A stretch of DNA of 64,000 bases from contig JAITRQ010000005.1 of the NCBI GenBank assembly GCA_031288285.1, positions 19,388-83,387 of the forward strand. The letters run 5' to 3'. The notes under the pieces are model-generated. The model made no database searches. It saw only the letters and a list, made by a program, of their open reading frames with translations, and was not told the DNA's origin. Positions 9,803 through 23,158 of this stretch are shown here, piece by piece. Made by a program: the position numbers and the translations under genes. The DNA comes from Mycoplasmataceae bacterium. GTDB taxonomy: Bacteria; Bacillota_I; Bacilli_A; Mycoplasmatales; Mycoplasmoidaceae. Every line of letters starts with the position of its first letter. Position 1 is the first letter of the stretch.

Positions 9803-10918
9803 TTAAGTTGTTTTAATTGGCAAAATTATTGAATAATATTCGGTATTTTTAGGGTCCAAGACAGCAATGGGGGTAATGTTTGATAAGAATCTAAATTCAA
9901 TTTTATTATCTTCAATGTTTGTAATTAAACTCAACAAAGCATTAACATTTAGTGAAATTTTAATATCTTCACCTTGATATCCTTCAATATTTAATTCTTC
10001 ATAAGAAGTTCCTAATTCAATACTACGACAAGTAATTTTTAAAATGTTATTGGTAATATTTAATAATACTGATGGTTTTTTGTCAGTACTAGCAACAATC
10101 AATCCTTTTTCAAGAGCATTTAAAAATTTATATTTATGAATTAAAAAGTGTAATGGTTTAGTTTCTTCAATTGCTTTAGTTGGTGAAGGATATTCGCCTT
10201 CGATTAGTCTACACGAAAATAAATAATCTTTGACTTGAATAATTAAATTATTGTGTTGGATATATATATTTAGTTCTTGATCTTGATCAATTAATTCATT
10301 AATATATTTCAAAATTTGTACATTGATAATAATTTTAAATTTTGGTCCATTAAAATTAGTCTTGATATAGGCGAGATGAACACCATCAGTGCTTAATGCT
10401 TCTATTTGACCATTAACCCTACTGCTATCAATTAAAATGCCTTTTAAAACTGTACGAAAATTTTCAGTCAAGCTAACAGTGTTTGATAATTTACTAATAA
10501 CATTTTTGATAAATTTAGATGATATGACTATTTTTTCGTAACTAGTAAAATCAAAATTTATACTAGGATAAGTGTGCTTTTCTTGGGTGTTAATATCAAA
10601 AGAAAATGTATCTGCTGATATCCGTAGAACAGAATTGTCGATCAATTCTAAATTTACTTTAGTGGCATTTATTTTATTAACTATATTGTAGAAAACTTTC
10701 CCATTTAGTAAAGCTACTCCATTAGATTCAATATTTAGGCCATTACTGATGGTATTTTTAACTGAAATTAATGAATTTGATCCGATTATTGTTATTTTGT
10801 TATCGGTTGTTTCTAAAAGAATGCAATTAAAAATAGGGTTGGTTGAAATATTACTAATGACGTTAGAAATAATTCTTAATGATTTATTTAGTTCTTTTTT
10901 TTCAATAGTAAGTTTCAT
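9803..10918 (-). CDS. dnaN: DNA polymerase III beta subunit (sliding clamp)
   Basis: 371 residues. The dimeric ring clamp tethers the replicative polymerase to DNA. The three-fold beta-clamp repeat is recognisable: MKLTIEKKELNKSL at the start, central SRVNGQIEALSTDGVHLAYI, and a C-terminal FRFLSNITPIAVLDP with the conserved I-LP end (YYSIILPIKTT). It lies directly downstream of dnaA with a 102-base gap, the classic origin arrangement. No TGA-coded Trp are needed. Confidence 0.96.
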   Translation of the reverse strand: MKLTIEKKELNKSLRIISNVISNISTNPIFNCILLETTDNKITIIGSNSLISVKNTISNGLNIESNGVALLNGKVFYNIVNKINATKVNLELIDNSVLRISADTFSFDINTQEKHTYPSINFDFTSYEKIVISSKFIKNVISKLSNTVSLTENFRTVLKGILIDSSRVNGQIEALSTDGVHLAYIKTNFNGPKFKIIINVQILKYINELIDQDQELNIYIQHNNLIIQVKDYLFSCRLIEGEYPSPTKAIEETKPLHFLIHKYKFLNALEKGLIVASTDKKPSVLLNITNNILKITCRSIELGTSYEELNIEGYQGEDIKISLNVNALLSLITNIEDNKIEFRFLSNITPIAVLDPKNTEYYSIILPIKTT

Positions 10919-11020
10919 GATTTATTTTTGTTTATTTTAATTTAAATATTATTATAAGTTATGTTGGTTATGTTGGAAACCGCAATTTCATAAGTATAAA
11001 TTGTCAACATTTTTCCCACA
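10919..11020. other. dnaA-dnaN intergenic spacer with a DnaA-box-like site
   Basis: An AT-rich spacer of about 100 bases. TTGTCAACA at 11001-11009 differs by one base from the TTATCAACA form of the DnaA box, and TTTCCCACA follows at 11012-11020. These may contribute to the replication origin, but too few clear boxes are present to define one. Confidence 0.4.
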
Positions 11021-12376
11021 TTACATTTTCTTATATAAATTCTCGATAAAGATTTTGAAATTACTATCTTTTTTAAGATATTCATTGATTTTATTAATTC
11101 CTTCCACAATAGTAGAATGATCTCGTCCACCTAAATAACTACCTATTTGAGCAAAAGGCATATTAAATTTTTTTCGTAATACATACATGCATACGTGGCG
11201 TGGCGTGGTGATTTTTTTGGTGCGAATTTTTGATTTTACAGAATCTACATCAACCCCATATGCACTACAAACGGCGGTTATCACAACGTCTGGGTCTGCA
11301 TCATAACCATAACGTGTTAGTTTCATTTGTGATTCACCAGCTAGATTTTTGGTTACGACACTACTATCAATAACAGCTTGTGAAGGTAAATTATTCAAAG
11401 CATAGAACATTATTTGATTTAAATGTCCTTCTAAACTTCTAATATCACGACTATTACGGTTGATAATATAGTTAATAGCATCTTTGGTGAAGTTGAAATT
11501 TGGCGCTTCTTGTTGTATTTTGGTTTCGAGAATTTGTCGCATTGTATTGATATCGGGATTTTTAATGTGCACTACTAACCCCGAGTTAAATCTTGAACGC
11601 ATGCGATCTTCAAAGTTGTTCAATTGATTTATTGGTTTATCAGAAGTCATAATAATGATTTGTCCATTATTGATGTTGTGATTAAAAATGTGAAATAAAA
11701 TTTCATTAGCCTTATCTTTGTTGGCTAGAAATTGAATATCATCCATTAACAGTAAATCGTAACTTTGATATTTATCTTTCAATTCTTCAATAAGTTTTTG
11801 ATTGTTCAACGAGTTATATACACCACGAATAAATTCGTCGGCAGTTACATAGCGAACTTTTTTATTGGGAAAATTTTGAATAAATTCTTGTCCAATCGCG
11901 TGTAATAAATGTGTTTTACCTAGTCCCACTCCACCACTAATTAATATTGGATTTCAATATGTCTTTTTTAATAAACTTTGCACAGCATTGTAAGCTGTTT
12001 TATTAAATTCAGCGATTACTAAATTATCAAATCGATAATGTTTGTTTATGCCTATTGCTGTTGGTGAGTTTTGTGATTGAGTAGTAGAAACGTTTGGGAC
12101 AGTTACAAGATTTTTAGCTACAAAGACGATATTAAATTTGGTATTTAAAATACTGTTAATAGTTTTAGCGAAAGCACTAGCAAATTCATTATTTAGCACT
12201 TGTGCGGCAAATAAATTTTTAGCTTCTAATTGAATGTTTCCACCGGTTATTTCTTTTAAGTTGATAGTGGATACAAATTCATTTCAAAACGGCTCATTAT
12301 TAATGGCTGATTTTAATACTTTTTTAGTTTCGACTAACGCGCTTTGGACTAACTGTTTTTCTACGTTTGAGCTCAT
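11021..12376 (-). CDS. dnaA: Chromosomal replication initiator DnaA
   Basis: 451 residues from ATG 12376 (MSSNVEKQLVQ). It binds DnaA boxes and opens the origin. Walker A GGVGLGKTHLL, Walker B LLLMDDIQFL, sensor RMRSRFNSGLVV and the C-terminal DNA-binding signature FNMPFAQIGSYLGGRDHSTIVEGI are all present. The N-terminal domain I is divergent but present. In-frame TGA at about 11951 and 12280 encode Trp (TYWNP, FWNE), which break the gene into pieces under the standard code. It is divergent from rpmH. Confidence 0.97.
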
Positions 12377-12472
12377 GACACGTGGGATATCTATAATACT
12401 AAAAATATTAAAAAACCTTGTAAAATCATTTTAATAGTTTATTATTGTTAATTATCTTATTAATTAAATATT
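12377..12472. other. dnaA/rpmH divergent spacer, candidate origin region
   Basis: 96 bases, very AT-rich, between divergent dnaA and rpmH. Gene direction flips here: nearly everything from 1.9 to 12.4 kb is minus strand and 12.5 to 17.8 kb is plus strand, as expected at oriC. No canonical DnaA box is seen inside, although TTATCAACC starts within the first codons of rpmH. Confidence 0.45.
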
Positions 12473-12619
12473 ATGAAACGTACTTATCAACCCAACAAAG
12501 CAAGACGTGCTAAAAAACATGGATTTTTATCGCGTACAGGCACTAGCAAAGGTAGACAAGTAATTAAACGTCGTATGCACAAGGGCCGTCATAAACTCAC
12601 CGTTTCTGATGAAAAATAA
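12473..12619 (+). CDS. rpmH: 50S ribosomal protein L34
   Basis: 48 residues, beginning [18 protein letters not shown] and ending KLTVSDEK: a full-length L34, the small basic protein of the large subunit. Its start is fixed by this conserved N-terminus. The 3' end overlaps rnpA by 11 bases, as is common in the rpmH-rnpA pair next to dnaA. Confidence 0.97.
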   Translation: MKRTYQPNKARRAKKHGFLSRTGTSKGRQVIKRRMHKGRHKLTVSDEK

Positions 12620-12947
12620 GCGTAGCGTTATTATTTTAAAAGCGACAAAATGTTTTGATCGTGTAGTGAATAGTAAAAACACTAAAAGCATTAGTAACAG
12701 CGTTTTTAAATTTAAATACATTCCCAACAAACTGGTTCAAACGCGTTGTGGATTAGCGGTTAGTAAGAAAAAATACAAAACAGCTGTTCTACGTAACAAA
12801 ATTAAACGACAAGTTCGTATGATGATGCAAGATATTCTCACATCTAATCATGTAGATATAGTGGTAATTGTAAAAGAAGCTTATCAAGGTAACACGTATC
12901 AAGAAAACAAAAAACTCTTTATAGATTTGTATAATGCTATACAATAA
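12609..12947 (+). CDS. rnpA: Ribonuclease P protein component
   Basis: 112 residues. It is the protein cofactor of RNase P, which matures tRNA 5' ends. The RNR-type signature is seen as [12 protein letters not shown], preceded by [11 protein letters not shown]. The ATG lies inside the end of rpmH, so translation is probably coupled. The RNA subunit gene was not found in the window. Confidence 0.95.
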   Translation: MKNKRSVIILKATKCFDRVVNSKNTKSISNSVFKFKYIPNKLVQTRCGLAVSKKKYKTAVLRNKIKRQVRMMMQDILTSNHVDIVVIVKEAYQGNTYQENKKLFIDLYNAIQ

Positions 12948-12962
12948 AGTCTCTTATTTTTC

Positions 12963-14099
12963 ATGAGTGTAAAACCTGTTTTTTCTTTTAAAAATACTAC
13001 TGGCGATGATGTCATTAGCCCGTTTTGAGCTAAAGCGCCCACCAAAGTAAATAGGGCTAGACAAGGTGTTAAATTATTTTGAAAATGATTTAAGTTGGCA
13101 CTATTTGCTTTTCTAATGATTATGGGTCTTTGGGGGTGTTTTCAGTCCATGTGAGATGGTACTGTTGCAGTAGATCCGCATGTTGGCGGGGGACTAGAAT
13201 TTGGCTTTCCATTTGGGACAACGGGCGATTGACGTTACGATTTAACTGCTAATCAATCGTCGCAATACCACACATTTTCTAATTGGGACATGAGTTATGG
13301 ACCGTTTTATGGCATCTTTGTTTTTCCGGGCGCATGATTGGTATTAAATTTAATGTATGCTACAAGTAATTGAGTTGGCGGATTAAATGCATTAATGTCT
13401 ATTTTTGTTTTATTAACTATTATTCGAATATTAACTGGGGCGGCAACGTTAAGATCTTCGTTGCAAAACGAGAAAATGTCAGAAGTGCAAGGGAAAATGG
13501 CCGAAATTAATGCCAAATATAAAGATCTCAAAGACCCCGCTTCCAAGCAGAAAAAACAGCAAGAAACTATGCAGTTATATCGAAAATATAAAATTAAGCC
13601 TTTTGCCGCTTTTGAGCAAATGTTTATTACATTACCGATATTTTTAATTATTTATCGTGTAGTTACGATCGCTCGACCATTAAAAGCAACGACTTTATTT
13701 GGTATGTGAAATTTTGCCACCACACCATTAACCGCCTTATTTTCTTCTTTTACTTCTGGTGGGTGAGTTTACATTTTCTTCTTATTGATTGTCGTACCAG
13801 CACAATACGCTTCAATGAAGTTACCCCAAATTTGAGCGCGACAACGTAATCGCGATGCTAGTGCCACTAGTGGTAAAGGCGAAAAGCAACAGAAAAAAAC
13901 GCGTATGATACAAAATGTTTTTGCTATCGCCATGGGAGCAATTGTGGCTTTTTCAGCGGCCGGTGTGGGTGTTTATTGGTTTTTGAACTCGCTTTTTTCT
14001 GTCGCTCAATCTTATATTATTCACCGAATAATATTACATCGTCGTAAATCGGGCGGGAGTAAAACAGCCTCACGGTTAGCGGCTTTGGGTATTACTTAA
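12963..14099 (+). CDS. yidC: YidC/Oxa1 membrane protein insertase
   Basis: 378 residues from ATG 12963, with at least seven TGA-coded Trp. Hydrophobic segments include [50 protein letters not shown], a helix near [18 protein letters not shown], and [21 protein letters not shown] charged coiled segment ([20 protein letters not shown]) with [15 protein letters not shown] is typical of YidC. It inserts membrane proteins with or without Sec. It sits in the standard rpmH-rnpA-yidC order. Confidence 0.93.
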
Positions 14100-14110
14100 A
14101 CATCGATTTT

Positions 14111-14915
14111 ATGGCCCCTATGACCATACAGACAATACTTCAAAAGTATAATATCTACCCTTCAAAAAAATTGGGACAAAATTTTATCAATAATCCAAAA
14201 ATATGTGAGCAGATTATTACTAATTTAGACTTGCATCATGTTGACGCTATTTTAGAAATAGGACCAGGGCTAGGCGTTCTTACTCAACAATTATTAACAT
14301 TAAATATACCAGTAATAGCTATTGAAATTGACAAGCGTTTAAGTGTAGTTTTGCGTAAAAATTATGTGTCTCCGCATTTAACCATCATCACACATGATGC
14401 ACTGAAATTAGATTGATTTATTATTTGCAAATCTTCTGCCAATGTTATATTGGTAGCCAATATACCCTACATAATCAGTTCTCAAATTATTCTTAAATTT
14501 TTACAAACGACTAATATTCATTCGGCATATTTAATGGTTCAAACCGAAATGGCCGAACGCATCATGGCACATGTGAGTACGCATCAATACAATGCTTTTA
14601 CTATACTAGTTCAATATTATGCTAGTGTTGAAAAAATTCTTAATGTATCTGCCACCAATTTTTATCCTCAACCCCAAGTAGATTCTACAGTGGTGCGCAT
14701 AGTAAAAACCGATAAATTTTGAGATGACAAGTTTGCTTTATTTCTTAGACGTTGTTTTATGGCTAAACGGCAAACGCTATGGAATAATTTAAAACTTTGA
14801 TATGACAAAAAATTAATTAAAGATGTTTTTGATCATTTAAAATTTGATTATAAAATTCGCGCCGAAAATATTGCTGTAAATTTAATGCACCAACTATATC
14901 AAAAGTTCGAACCAC

Positions 14916-14932
<17 letters not shown>
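14111..14932 (+). CDS. rsmA: 16S rRNA dimethyladenosine transferase
   Basis: 273 residues (also called ksgA). It dimethylates two adjacent adenines near the 3' end of 16S rRNA. LGQNFINNPKICEQI, the SAM-binding EIGPGLGVLTQQL and the catalytic VANIPYIISS (NIPY, variant of NLPY) are all present. TGA codons at about 14417 and after KTDKF encode Trp. The last 17 bases overlap the start of ispE, as in many Firmicutes where ksgA precedes ispE. Confidence 0.95.
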
Positions 14933-17160
<2,228 letters not shown>

Positions 17161-17188
17161 AATACATATAACTTATCGCAATATTTTA

Positions 17189-17220
17189 TTGACATTATTA
17201 AGTTAATTTGGTAGTACAAT
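17189..17220 (+). promoter_or_regulatory. Promoter upstream of EIIA
   Basis: TTGACA at 17189-17194 and TACAAT at 17215-17220 with a 20-base spacer; TAGTAC at spacer 17 is an alternative -10. A GGAG ribosome-binding site precedes the ATG at 17257. Confidence 0.5.
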
Positions 17221-17256
17221 TAATGCAATAGTAGTAAAAGACGGAGAAATAAAATT

Positions 17257-17781
17257 ATGGGTTTTTTGAGTAAATTATTTGGTTCAAAAGAAACCAAATC
17301 ATTAATTGTGGTAGCACCAGTAAGCGGTGAAGTGGTTTCTACCAACAAAGTGAAAGATGAGACCTTTAGTCAAAATATGGTTGGGAAGGGATTTGCTATA
17401 TATCCTAGTGATGGCAACTTTGTGGCTCCGATTGATGGTGAAATTATTTTAATTGCTGAGACAGGTCATGCCTATTCAATTAAAAGCAAATCGGGTATAC
17501 AAATATTAGTCCACATCGGTTTGGACACAGTTAATATTAATACTAAACGCGATCCTGGTGCACCATTGAAAGTTTTTAATATCATAGCTAAAACTGGCGA
17601 TCATGTCAAATCCGGGGCATCAATTATGACTGTAGATATAGCAGAAATTAAAAAAATGGGTTACGATTCCATCACTCCTGTTGTTGTAATTAACGACGAA
17701 TATAGCGCTAATAAACAAATAAATCAATTAGTTTCTGACAAGACGGTTGTTGCCAATACGCCAATTTTGGAAATCAAATAA
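17257..17781 (+). CDS. crr: PTS glucose-type EIIA protein
   Basis: 174 residues, a stand-alone EIIA of the glucose family. It accepts phosphate from HPr and passes it to EIIB. The phosphorylated His lies in ILVHIGLDTVNI; VAPVSGEVV and IYPSDGNFVAPIDGEI are typical strands. Stand-alone EIIA usually serves several permeases. It has its own promoter and stands alone between gltX and a convergent nitroreductase. EI is encoded at 61.8 kb and a UlaA-type permease at 54 kb, but no HPr gene was seen here. Confidence 0.93.
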   Translation: MGFLSKLFGSKETKSLIVVAPVSGEVVSTNKVKDETFSQNMVGKGFAIYPSDGNFVAPIDGEIILIAETGHAYSIKSKSGIQILVHIGLDTVNINTKRDPGAPLKVFNIIAKTGDHVKSGASIMTVDIAEIKKMGYDSITPVVVINDEYSANKQINQLVSDKTVVANTPILEIK

Positions 17782-17786
17782 TTATT

Positions 17787-18512
17787 TTATTGAATTTCTC
17801 AAATCTTTTTTAATTCAGTTAATGTTGATTGACTGTCCATTTTTTGTACAGCCTTCGCACTAGCTAATGATCAACTAATATTCTTTTTGTATACTTGGTC
17901 ATAATAAATTTTGGATTGTTCATCGTATTCGTGCAATTCTTTGATTAACAATTCATTATTGTATAGTTCATCATAACATTTGTTTACTTTGGGACGATGT
18001 GTGCCGGGCTCAGTTGAATGACCAAAAGTCATAGCGACAACAGGTATGGCCGTACCATTAACATTTAATGTTTGATTTATTTGACTAGCGAAACGTCTTA
18101 AGCCGCCAATAAAACAAGTTCCCAAACCCATATTGATTGCTGCGTCCATGGCTTGAGTGCAAGCGATTGTTGCATCAATTGTACCGGTAATGTATTGATC
18201 CCATTGATGAGTGGTATCGGGTAAATGATGCATTTGTTGTGCAGCAATCAAACGATTAACATCCGCAAAAAAAATTACTAACAAAGGTGCTTGATCAATA
18301 TGTGATTGTTGCCAATTTCACAGCATCATTTGATGTTTGATTGCTTTATTCGTAATAAATACTGCGCTAAATGATTGAATGTTCATGGAAGTTGGTGCGT
18401 TATTGATAACTTGTTTCAATTTTTGAATTTTGTCGGGTTCAATCATTTGTGGTAAGTAATTACGAACCGAGCAACGTTTTAGTAATGTTTGTAGCGTGTC
18501 ATTTATTTGCAT
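17787..18512 (-). CDS. NfsA-type flavin-dependent nitroreductase
   Basis: 241 residues with in-frame TGA Trp near both ends. The N-terminal RCSVRNYLPQMI with NAPTSMNIQSFSAV, and the central DAAINMGLGTCFIGGLRRFASQI, match the NfsA/FRP branch of FMN-dependent NAD(P)H nitroreductases. VVAMTFGHSTEPG is the usual FMN-phosphate region. Physiological substrates of these enzymes are generally unknown; quinone or flavin reduction is possible. It follows the GT2 gene by 10 bases on the same strand. Confidence 0.88.
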
Positions 18513-18521
18513 AAACTAATA

Positions 18522-20240
18522 TTAGCAAACGCGGAAATACTCTGGGTGTGCTTGATAGAAAGCATCTTTAATTTTCGACGATTGAACATAAGCGTTTTTA
18601 TAATGAATAAATTGGGATGGATCATATTTATTAAATTTTATAAATGACAATAAATATAAAATAATGGTGGCAAGCGCCGATAATACAAATATTCCTAGGT
18701 ATGTGTTTAGTATTATAAAAATCAATAATAAATTTGACATATTTCATAAAAAAGTGATTCATGGAACATCAATAGCGGCAAGGACACCAGCCAACACAAT
18801 AAATACTATTAAATCTCATTTAATCTTATTAAAAGCAGATCAAAATTTAACCTTTACCAGACGTTTGTTTGTGACATTAAAAACTGGCTGTTTTTTTAAA
18901 ACAATAACTTTTCATCAAGAGCGAAGAAAGTAGTTGATGAGCGAAAACACATATAGCGCCATAAAGAATGGGAAAAACAAGAATGATGAACCATTAATTT
19001 TACCATAATCAAATCCTGCAAAGATTCCTAACAAAACAGCAGTGCAACCGCACACAATAACGGTGGTTAGAAAAAATCAGTCTGCAAAAATTACTTGTGC
19101 ATCAATGCAAACGAATCAAACAAGAACACTAATTATCAATGTACCTGCGAATCCTAGAAAAGGACTGAATAATAATAAAATACTACGATTAAATCATTTT
19201 TCGTATTTTTCATTATATTTTTCAAAAGTATTATGCTTTCTTAAAAATAATACTGATTCGGTAATGCGCGAAATGCGTGAAAAATGAGTTTTTATATTGG
19301 CGTCGTATTGCTGCGTGCACACGGTTAATGGGGAAATAATTCCTGTTCAGCCGTGCAATGCTGCGGTGTTCTCGGTATAATAATCTTCAAGTACAGTATC
19401 AGGGAATTTATTACCAATATACTTTAAAAAATTCCCAGAAATCAAAGAAGAAGCACTATATAAATTAGAATAGTCTTTATGTAACACCGATTTCATTGAA
19501 TCGCGCAAGAACATGGTATTATTATCTAAACAGCGGCAAACATTAGTATAGATATTACTCGTCTTGTAACATTGATTCATTGGGGTAACAAAAGCTAATC
19601 TTTCAAAACGGTTACTATAAAAAAAGCGAATGTTACATTGTACGGTATTGATGTCAAAAGATTCATCAGCATCTGCAATTAATAAATAATCAAATTTAGC
19701 ATTAGAATATTTTAAAAAATGATTTAGATTGTCAGATTTACTGATGCTGCTACGATGCATTTGGTGCAAATGAATAGAATGTTTTGTGGCAAAAGTTTTT
19801 ATCTCATTGATAATTTGTGGTTTGTCTGAGCCATCAGATATTCACACTTCATAATTACTATAAGTTTGTTGACAATTTTGTAGCAGTCTAGCGGGCATGA
19901 AATCGTTGTGTGTAGTGTACACATAAACTACTTTGGGTAATTTTTTTGGCATCACCGTAGTAGAGACTATTTCCAATAATTCGTTTACATATGATTTACG
20001 AATTTTACATCGTAAAAAAGTAAAAAAAATAATATTCACAGCAATTAAACCGATCGAAATATATAAGTTGATAGATATATTTCCCAATGTACTATCACCG
20101 GGTAGTGTTAATGTATGTAACCCTATATTTAAAAATGTAAATAACGAAAAAATAGATAACAATCCACCCAATACGATATTGGCGCTTTTTCATATAAAAA
20201 TAATTTTAGCGCGGAGATCTTTAGTGCGAGAATAAAACAT
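18522..20240 (-). CDS. Membrane-embedded family 2 glycosyltransferase
   Basis: 572 residues when many TGA are read as Trp; start ATG 20240 (MFYSRTKDLRAK). Two N-terminal helices lead to a cytosolic GT2 domain (VVYVYTTHNDFMPA; the acidic LLIADADES resembles the DxD metal site; FPDTVLEDYYTENTAALHGW resembles the ED...TxRW processive signature). About five C-terminal helices follow. This layout is like cellulose/hyaluronan-type synthases and mycoplasma membrane glycan synthases. The product is not predictable. It is divergently arranged, 27 bases from the phosphatase gene. Confidence 0.8.
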
Positions 20241-20267
20241 CGGTTTCCATTATATAATATTAATTTA

Positions 20268-20816
20268 ATGACTACTTTTTACTTCGTTAGACACCCCGAA
20301 ACTACATTCAATAAATTAAACAAATGAGCTGGTCAAATTGAAGCACCACTTTCCAAAAACGGGATAAAACAGTCGCGCTTATTGTGTAATGATATTAAAA
20401 AATACGGAATTGATTTCATTATTTGTTCACCAAGCCAAAGATGTGTTAATTTAGCAAAAACTATTAATACAAAGCACAATATTCCCTATGCAATTGATGT
20501 TAGATTAATTGAGAGATCATTTGGCAAATTGGAAGGACACGCTACTGATATCAACGATAAACGCGCGATCAGTTTGTGAGATTTAAATTCGGATCTAGGC
20601 TTGAATGTAGAAAAAATTCAAAATATGTATTACAAACGCGTTGTCCCAACAATACGAGATTTAATCAAAAAATATCCAAATAAAACTATTTTAATTATTT
20701 CGCATTCATGAGTGGGGCGTTTAATGAAATATTACTTTGACCCCAAAAAGGATCCTATACTTATTTTGCAAACACCACAAAATGCCACGTTAATTAAACT
20801 TAATTCGTCTTATTAA
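20268..20816 (+). CDS. Histidine phosphatase family protein
   Basis: 182 residues. The N-terminal YFVRHPETTFN is the phosphoglycerate-mutase-like RHG motif with Pro in place of Gly (RHP). ICSPSQRCVNLAKTI supplies the second conserved Arg, ERSFGKLEG the family Glu, and ISHSWVGR the second catalytic His. It is most likely a small-molecule phosphatase rather than the glycolytic mutase; the substrate is unknown. It converges with and overlaps the nucleotidyltransferase gene by 4 bases. Confidence 0.82.
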
Positions 20817-21538
20817 CTATTGTGAGATAAATAGTTTTTATCAAATTTTATTACTTCGTCGGGAGTTCCTAGTGAGATAATATCCGATTTATTCATACAA
20901 AGAATATTTACCTTTTTGTCTCGATTAATCAAATATTGGTACATAGGTGCAATATATGCCTCACGATATACTTTTTTTATTTCGTTTATATATTTTTTAT
21001 AGATAAATTTAAAATCGTCATATCTTTTAAAATAATAAGAACCCACCGAACAATGAGGTGAAATTCTCCTTTTTTCAGTAACTTGTGTTGCGAAACCTTG
21101 TCGATTGATTTTAACAAAACTTCAATGGTCTCCTTTCATTTGGGCGGTTGTGACATTGCCATCATATTTTAAAATACTACGGTTAATAATGTTCGGTTTA
21201 ACACAAGTATCGATGTTGTATATTAAAATACTTTCATTATCATCAATAAATTTATCTGCTTGCATTACCGTAGTTGCTTGGCCATCGGTTACTTTTGGTA
21301 ATTGAATAATTTGATATTTTTTTATTTTTATTTTTTTTAACTCGCTCTTTACAAACGCTTCATCATAAGTTTTCTTATTAAAAATAAAAATAAAATCTTC
21401 ATGAAAAAATGTCTTTAGCGACATCATTGATCAATACAATAGACTGTGCTTGTTGGCAATAATTTTATATTTAGGTGTTTTTATACCTTGGAGTACAAAA
21501 CGTGAACCACCACCTGCCGCGGTTACGATTATTTTCAT
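20813..21538 (-). CDS. Sugar-phosphate nucleotidyltransferase-like protein
   Basis: 241 residues starting MKIIVTAAGGGSRF, which is the nucleotide-binding signature of the NTP_transferase fold (GxGxRF). PKVTDGQATTVMQA and YNIDTCVKP fit the same fold, with the usual acidic metal site. Such enzymes make NDP-sugars or CDP-alcohols. The ATG lies inside the 3' end of an APH-type kinase gene, so the two are translationally coupled and probably act in one pathway. The substrate is unknown; a glycan or phospho-decoration role is inference. Confidence 0.72.
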
Positions 21539-22545
21539 TCTTTTTTAATTATATTTCAGAACCTTGTAATTCCTAAGCATATAAAAATAAGTTGTCGACG
21601 ATAATGGTCAGAGTGCCAAGGGATCATACATAAAAATTGTAGTGATTCAATGAGGGCTATTTCTTCTGCAAATTGTTTAGGGAATAATCTAGTGAATATA
21701 ATGCCAATTTTAGTGGTGTTAAAGTTGGATAACAATTTGTAATGGAATACATTACCATTAAATTTTAGTAAAAATTTATCTTCAATAACAAAATCATATA
21801 AACCATCTACTGATTCATAAATTTTGGCATATTCAAAAAGCTTATCGCCATAAATCTTGCTATTACCGAAACTTCCTCGGGGATCAATGCAATATATTTT
21901 ATCTGCGTTTTCATCTATAAAAACGTTGGAAAAACATAAGTCACCATGGAAGAATGTGTAATTTTCTAGTCGTGGCGTACATATAGACTTAATCAAATTA
22001 CTACTATGTTTTTTATTTATTAATTTAGATTGATTCTCAAATCATAATAAAATTCTTTTTAAACTTGGATATTTTTTTTGGTTAATGATTACGTGGTCAT
22101 TAATAAAAAAAGGTGCAAATTTACTTTGGATAGAAATTTCGGTGAGGCGATCAATCGTTTTTTGTATATACATTTGTATTAATTGTTTTCTAACATTATT
22201 GTAATTAAATTTAGTAGGATGGATATTACTCATATTGTGAATCAATTCTTGGTACTTTTCAATTACGTAATTTCAATCGGTTTTACCTTTATTAAATACA
22301 AAAGAATAATGTAAAGTATCAACTGGGATAAATTTATATTTGAGAAATAATGCCGAAGAGTTTAGTGAATAAGATACAATTTGAGGAATATGTTGGGGAA
22401 TAACTTTAGATGCATATAACATCCATTTAATTTCATCAATAAATTTCTTTAATAATGAAGACGTTTTGGTAATGGTACCTTCCTTTTTGGAAATAGAAAT
22501 CTGGTTAAAATTTCTTACTTGATTTTTAATTAAATGACTAGGCAC
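21529..22545 (-). CDS. APH/choline-kinase-type phosphotransferase
   Basis: 338 residues from GTG 22545. The open frame continues about 14 codons upstream without an ATG, so the start is uncertain. The Brenner-type motif FFHGDLCFSNVFI and IDPRGSFGN form the catalytic and Mg-binding loops of the aminoglycoside/choline kinase fold. Paired with the overlapping nucleotidyltransferase, it could be a kinase that phosphorylates a sugar or amino-alcohol which the partner then activates, as in LicA/LicC-type or capsule pathways (inference). Several TGA encode Trp, including two in the last six codons. Confidence 0.75.
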
Positions 22546-22641
22546 GTTAAGACTAAAAAGACGATTTAATGATATGAATTGTAATTATATATACATATAC
22601 CATAGTGCGCTTATTAAATGTGGGAATTACAATTTACTATC

Positions 22642-23151
22642 TTATTTTAAAACATATAAAATCAAACGTCCCAATTTCAACGATTGACTAACGTCAATTA
22701 ATCGTTGATTAGTAGAGCCGCGATATTTCGATTGAGCTGATTTTAATTTATTGATAAACGGACCATCAATTAATACATCAATATTTTTTAACAAATTCTT
22801 AATGGATATATCTTTATGTGATTTTATTAGTAGCTCTTCCCATGTATAACCGGTATAGCACCAAATATTCATATTTAATTTTGTTTTAATTTTATAAGCT
22901 AATTCAGCAAAAGCGTTTGATTGGTCCATGGGGTCACCACCAGAAAATGTTACACCATCTAAATAGGTTTGATTTTTCAAGTCATCAACTAATTCATCAA
23001 TATCAAATACTTTTCCACCATCAAAGGGTCACGTCTCGGGATTGAAACATTTGTCACAACGATGCGAGCAACCTTGTGAAAAAAAGATTTTTCTTAAACC
23101 CTCACCATTCACTAAACTTTGGGGAGAGATACCAGATAATTTAATTTTCAT
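22642..23151 (-). CDS. nrdG: Anaerobic ribonucleotide reductase-activating protein
   Basis: 169 residues, radical SAM family. The Cys28-x3-Cys32-x2-Cys35 motif (CSHRCDKC) binds the 4Fe-4S cluster, FSGGDPMDQSN is the SAM-binding GGE-like motif, and WCYTGYTWEELL and DVLIDGPF are typical of NrdG. It normally makes the glycyl radical on NrdD under anaerobic conditions. It starts 7 bases after nrdD on the same strand, forming an nrdDG operon. Confidence 0.95.
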
Positions 23152-23158
23152 ATAAATT

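Noticed and set aside
20268..20816. Glycolytic phosphoglycerate mutase
   Set aside because: Only 182 residues, RHP in place of RHG, and lacking the extra segments of dPGM; a general histidine phosphatase fits better.
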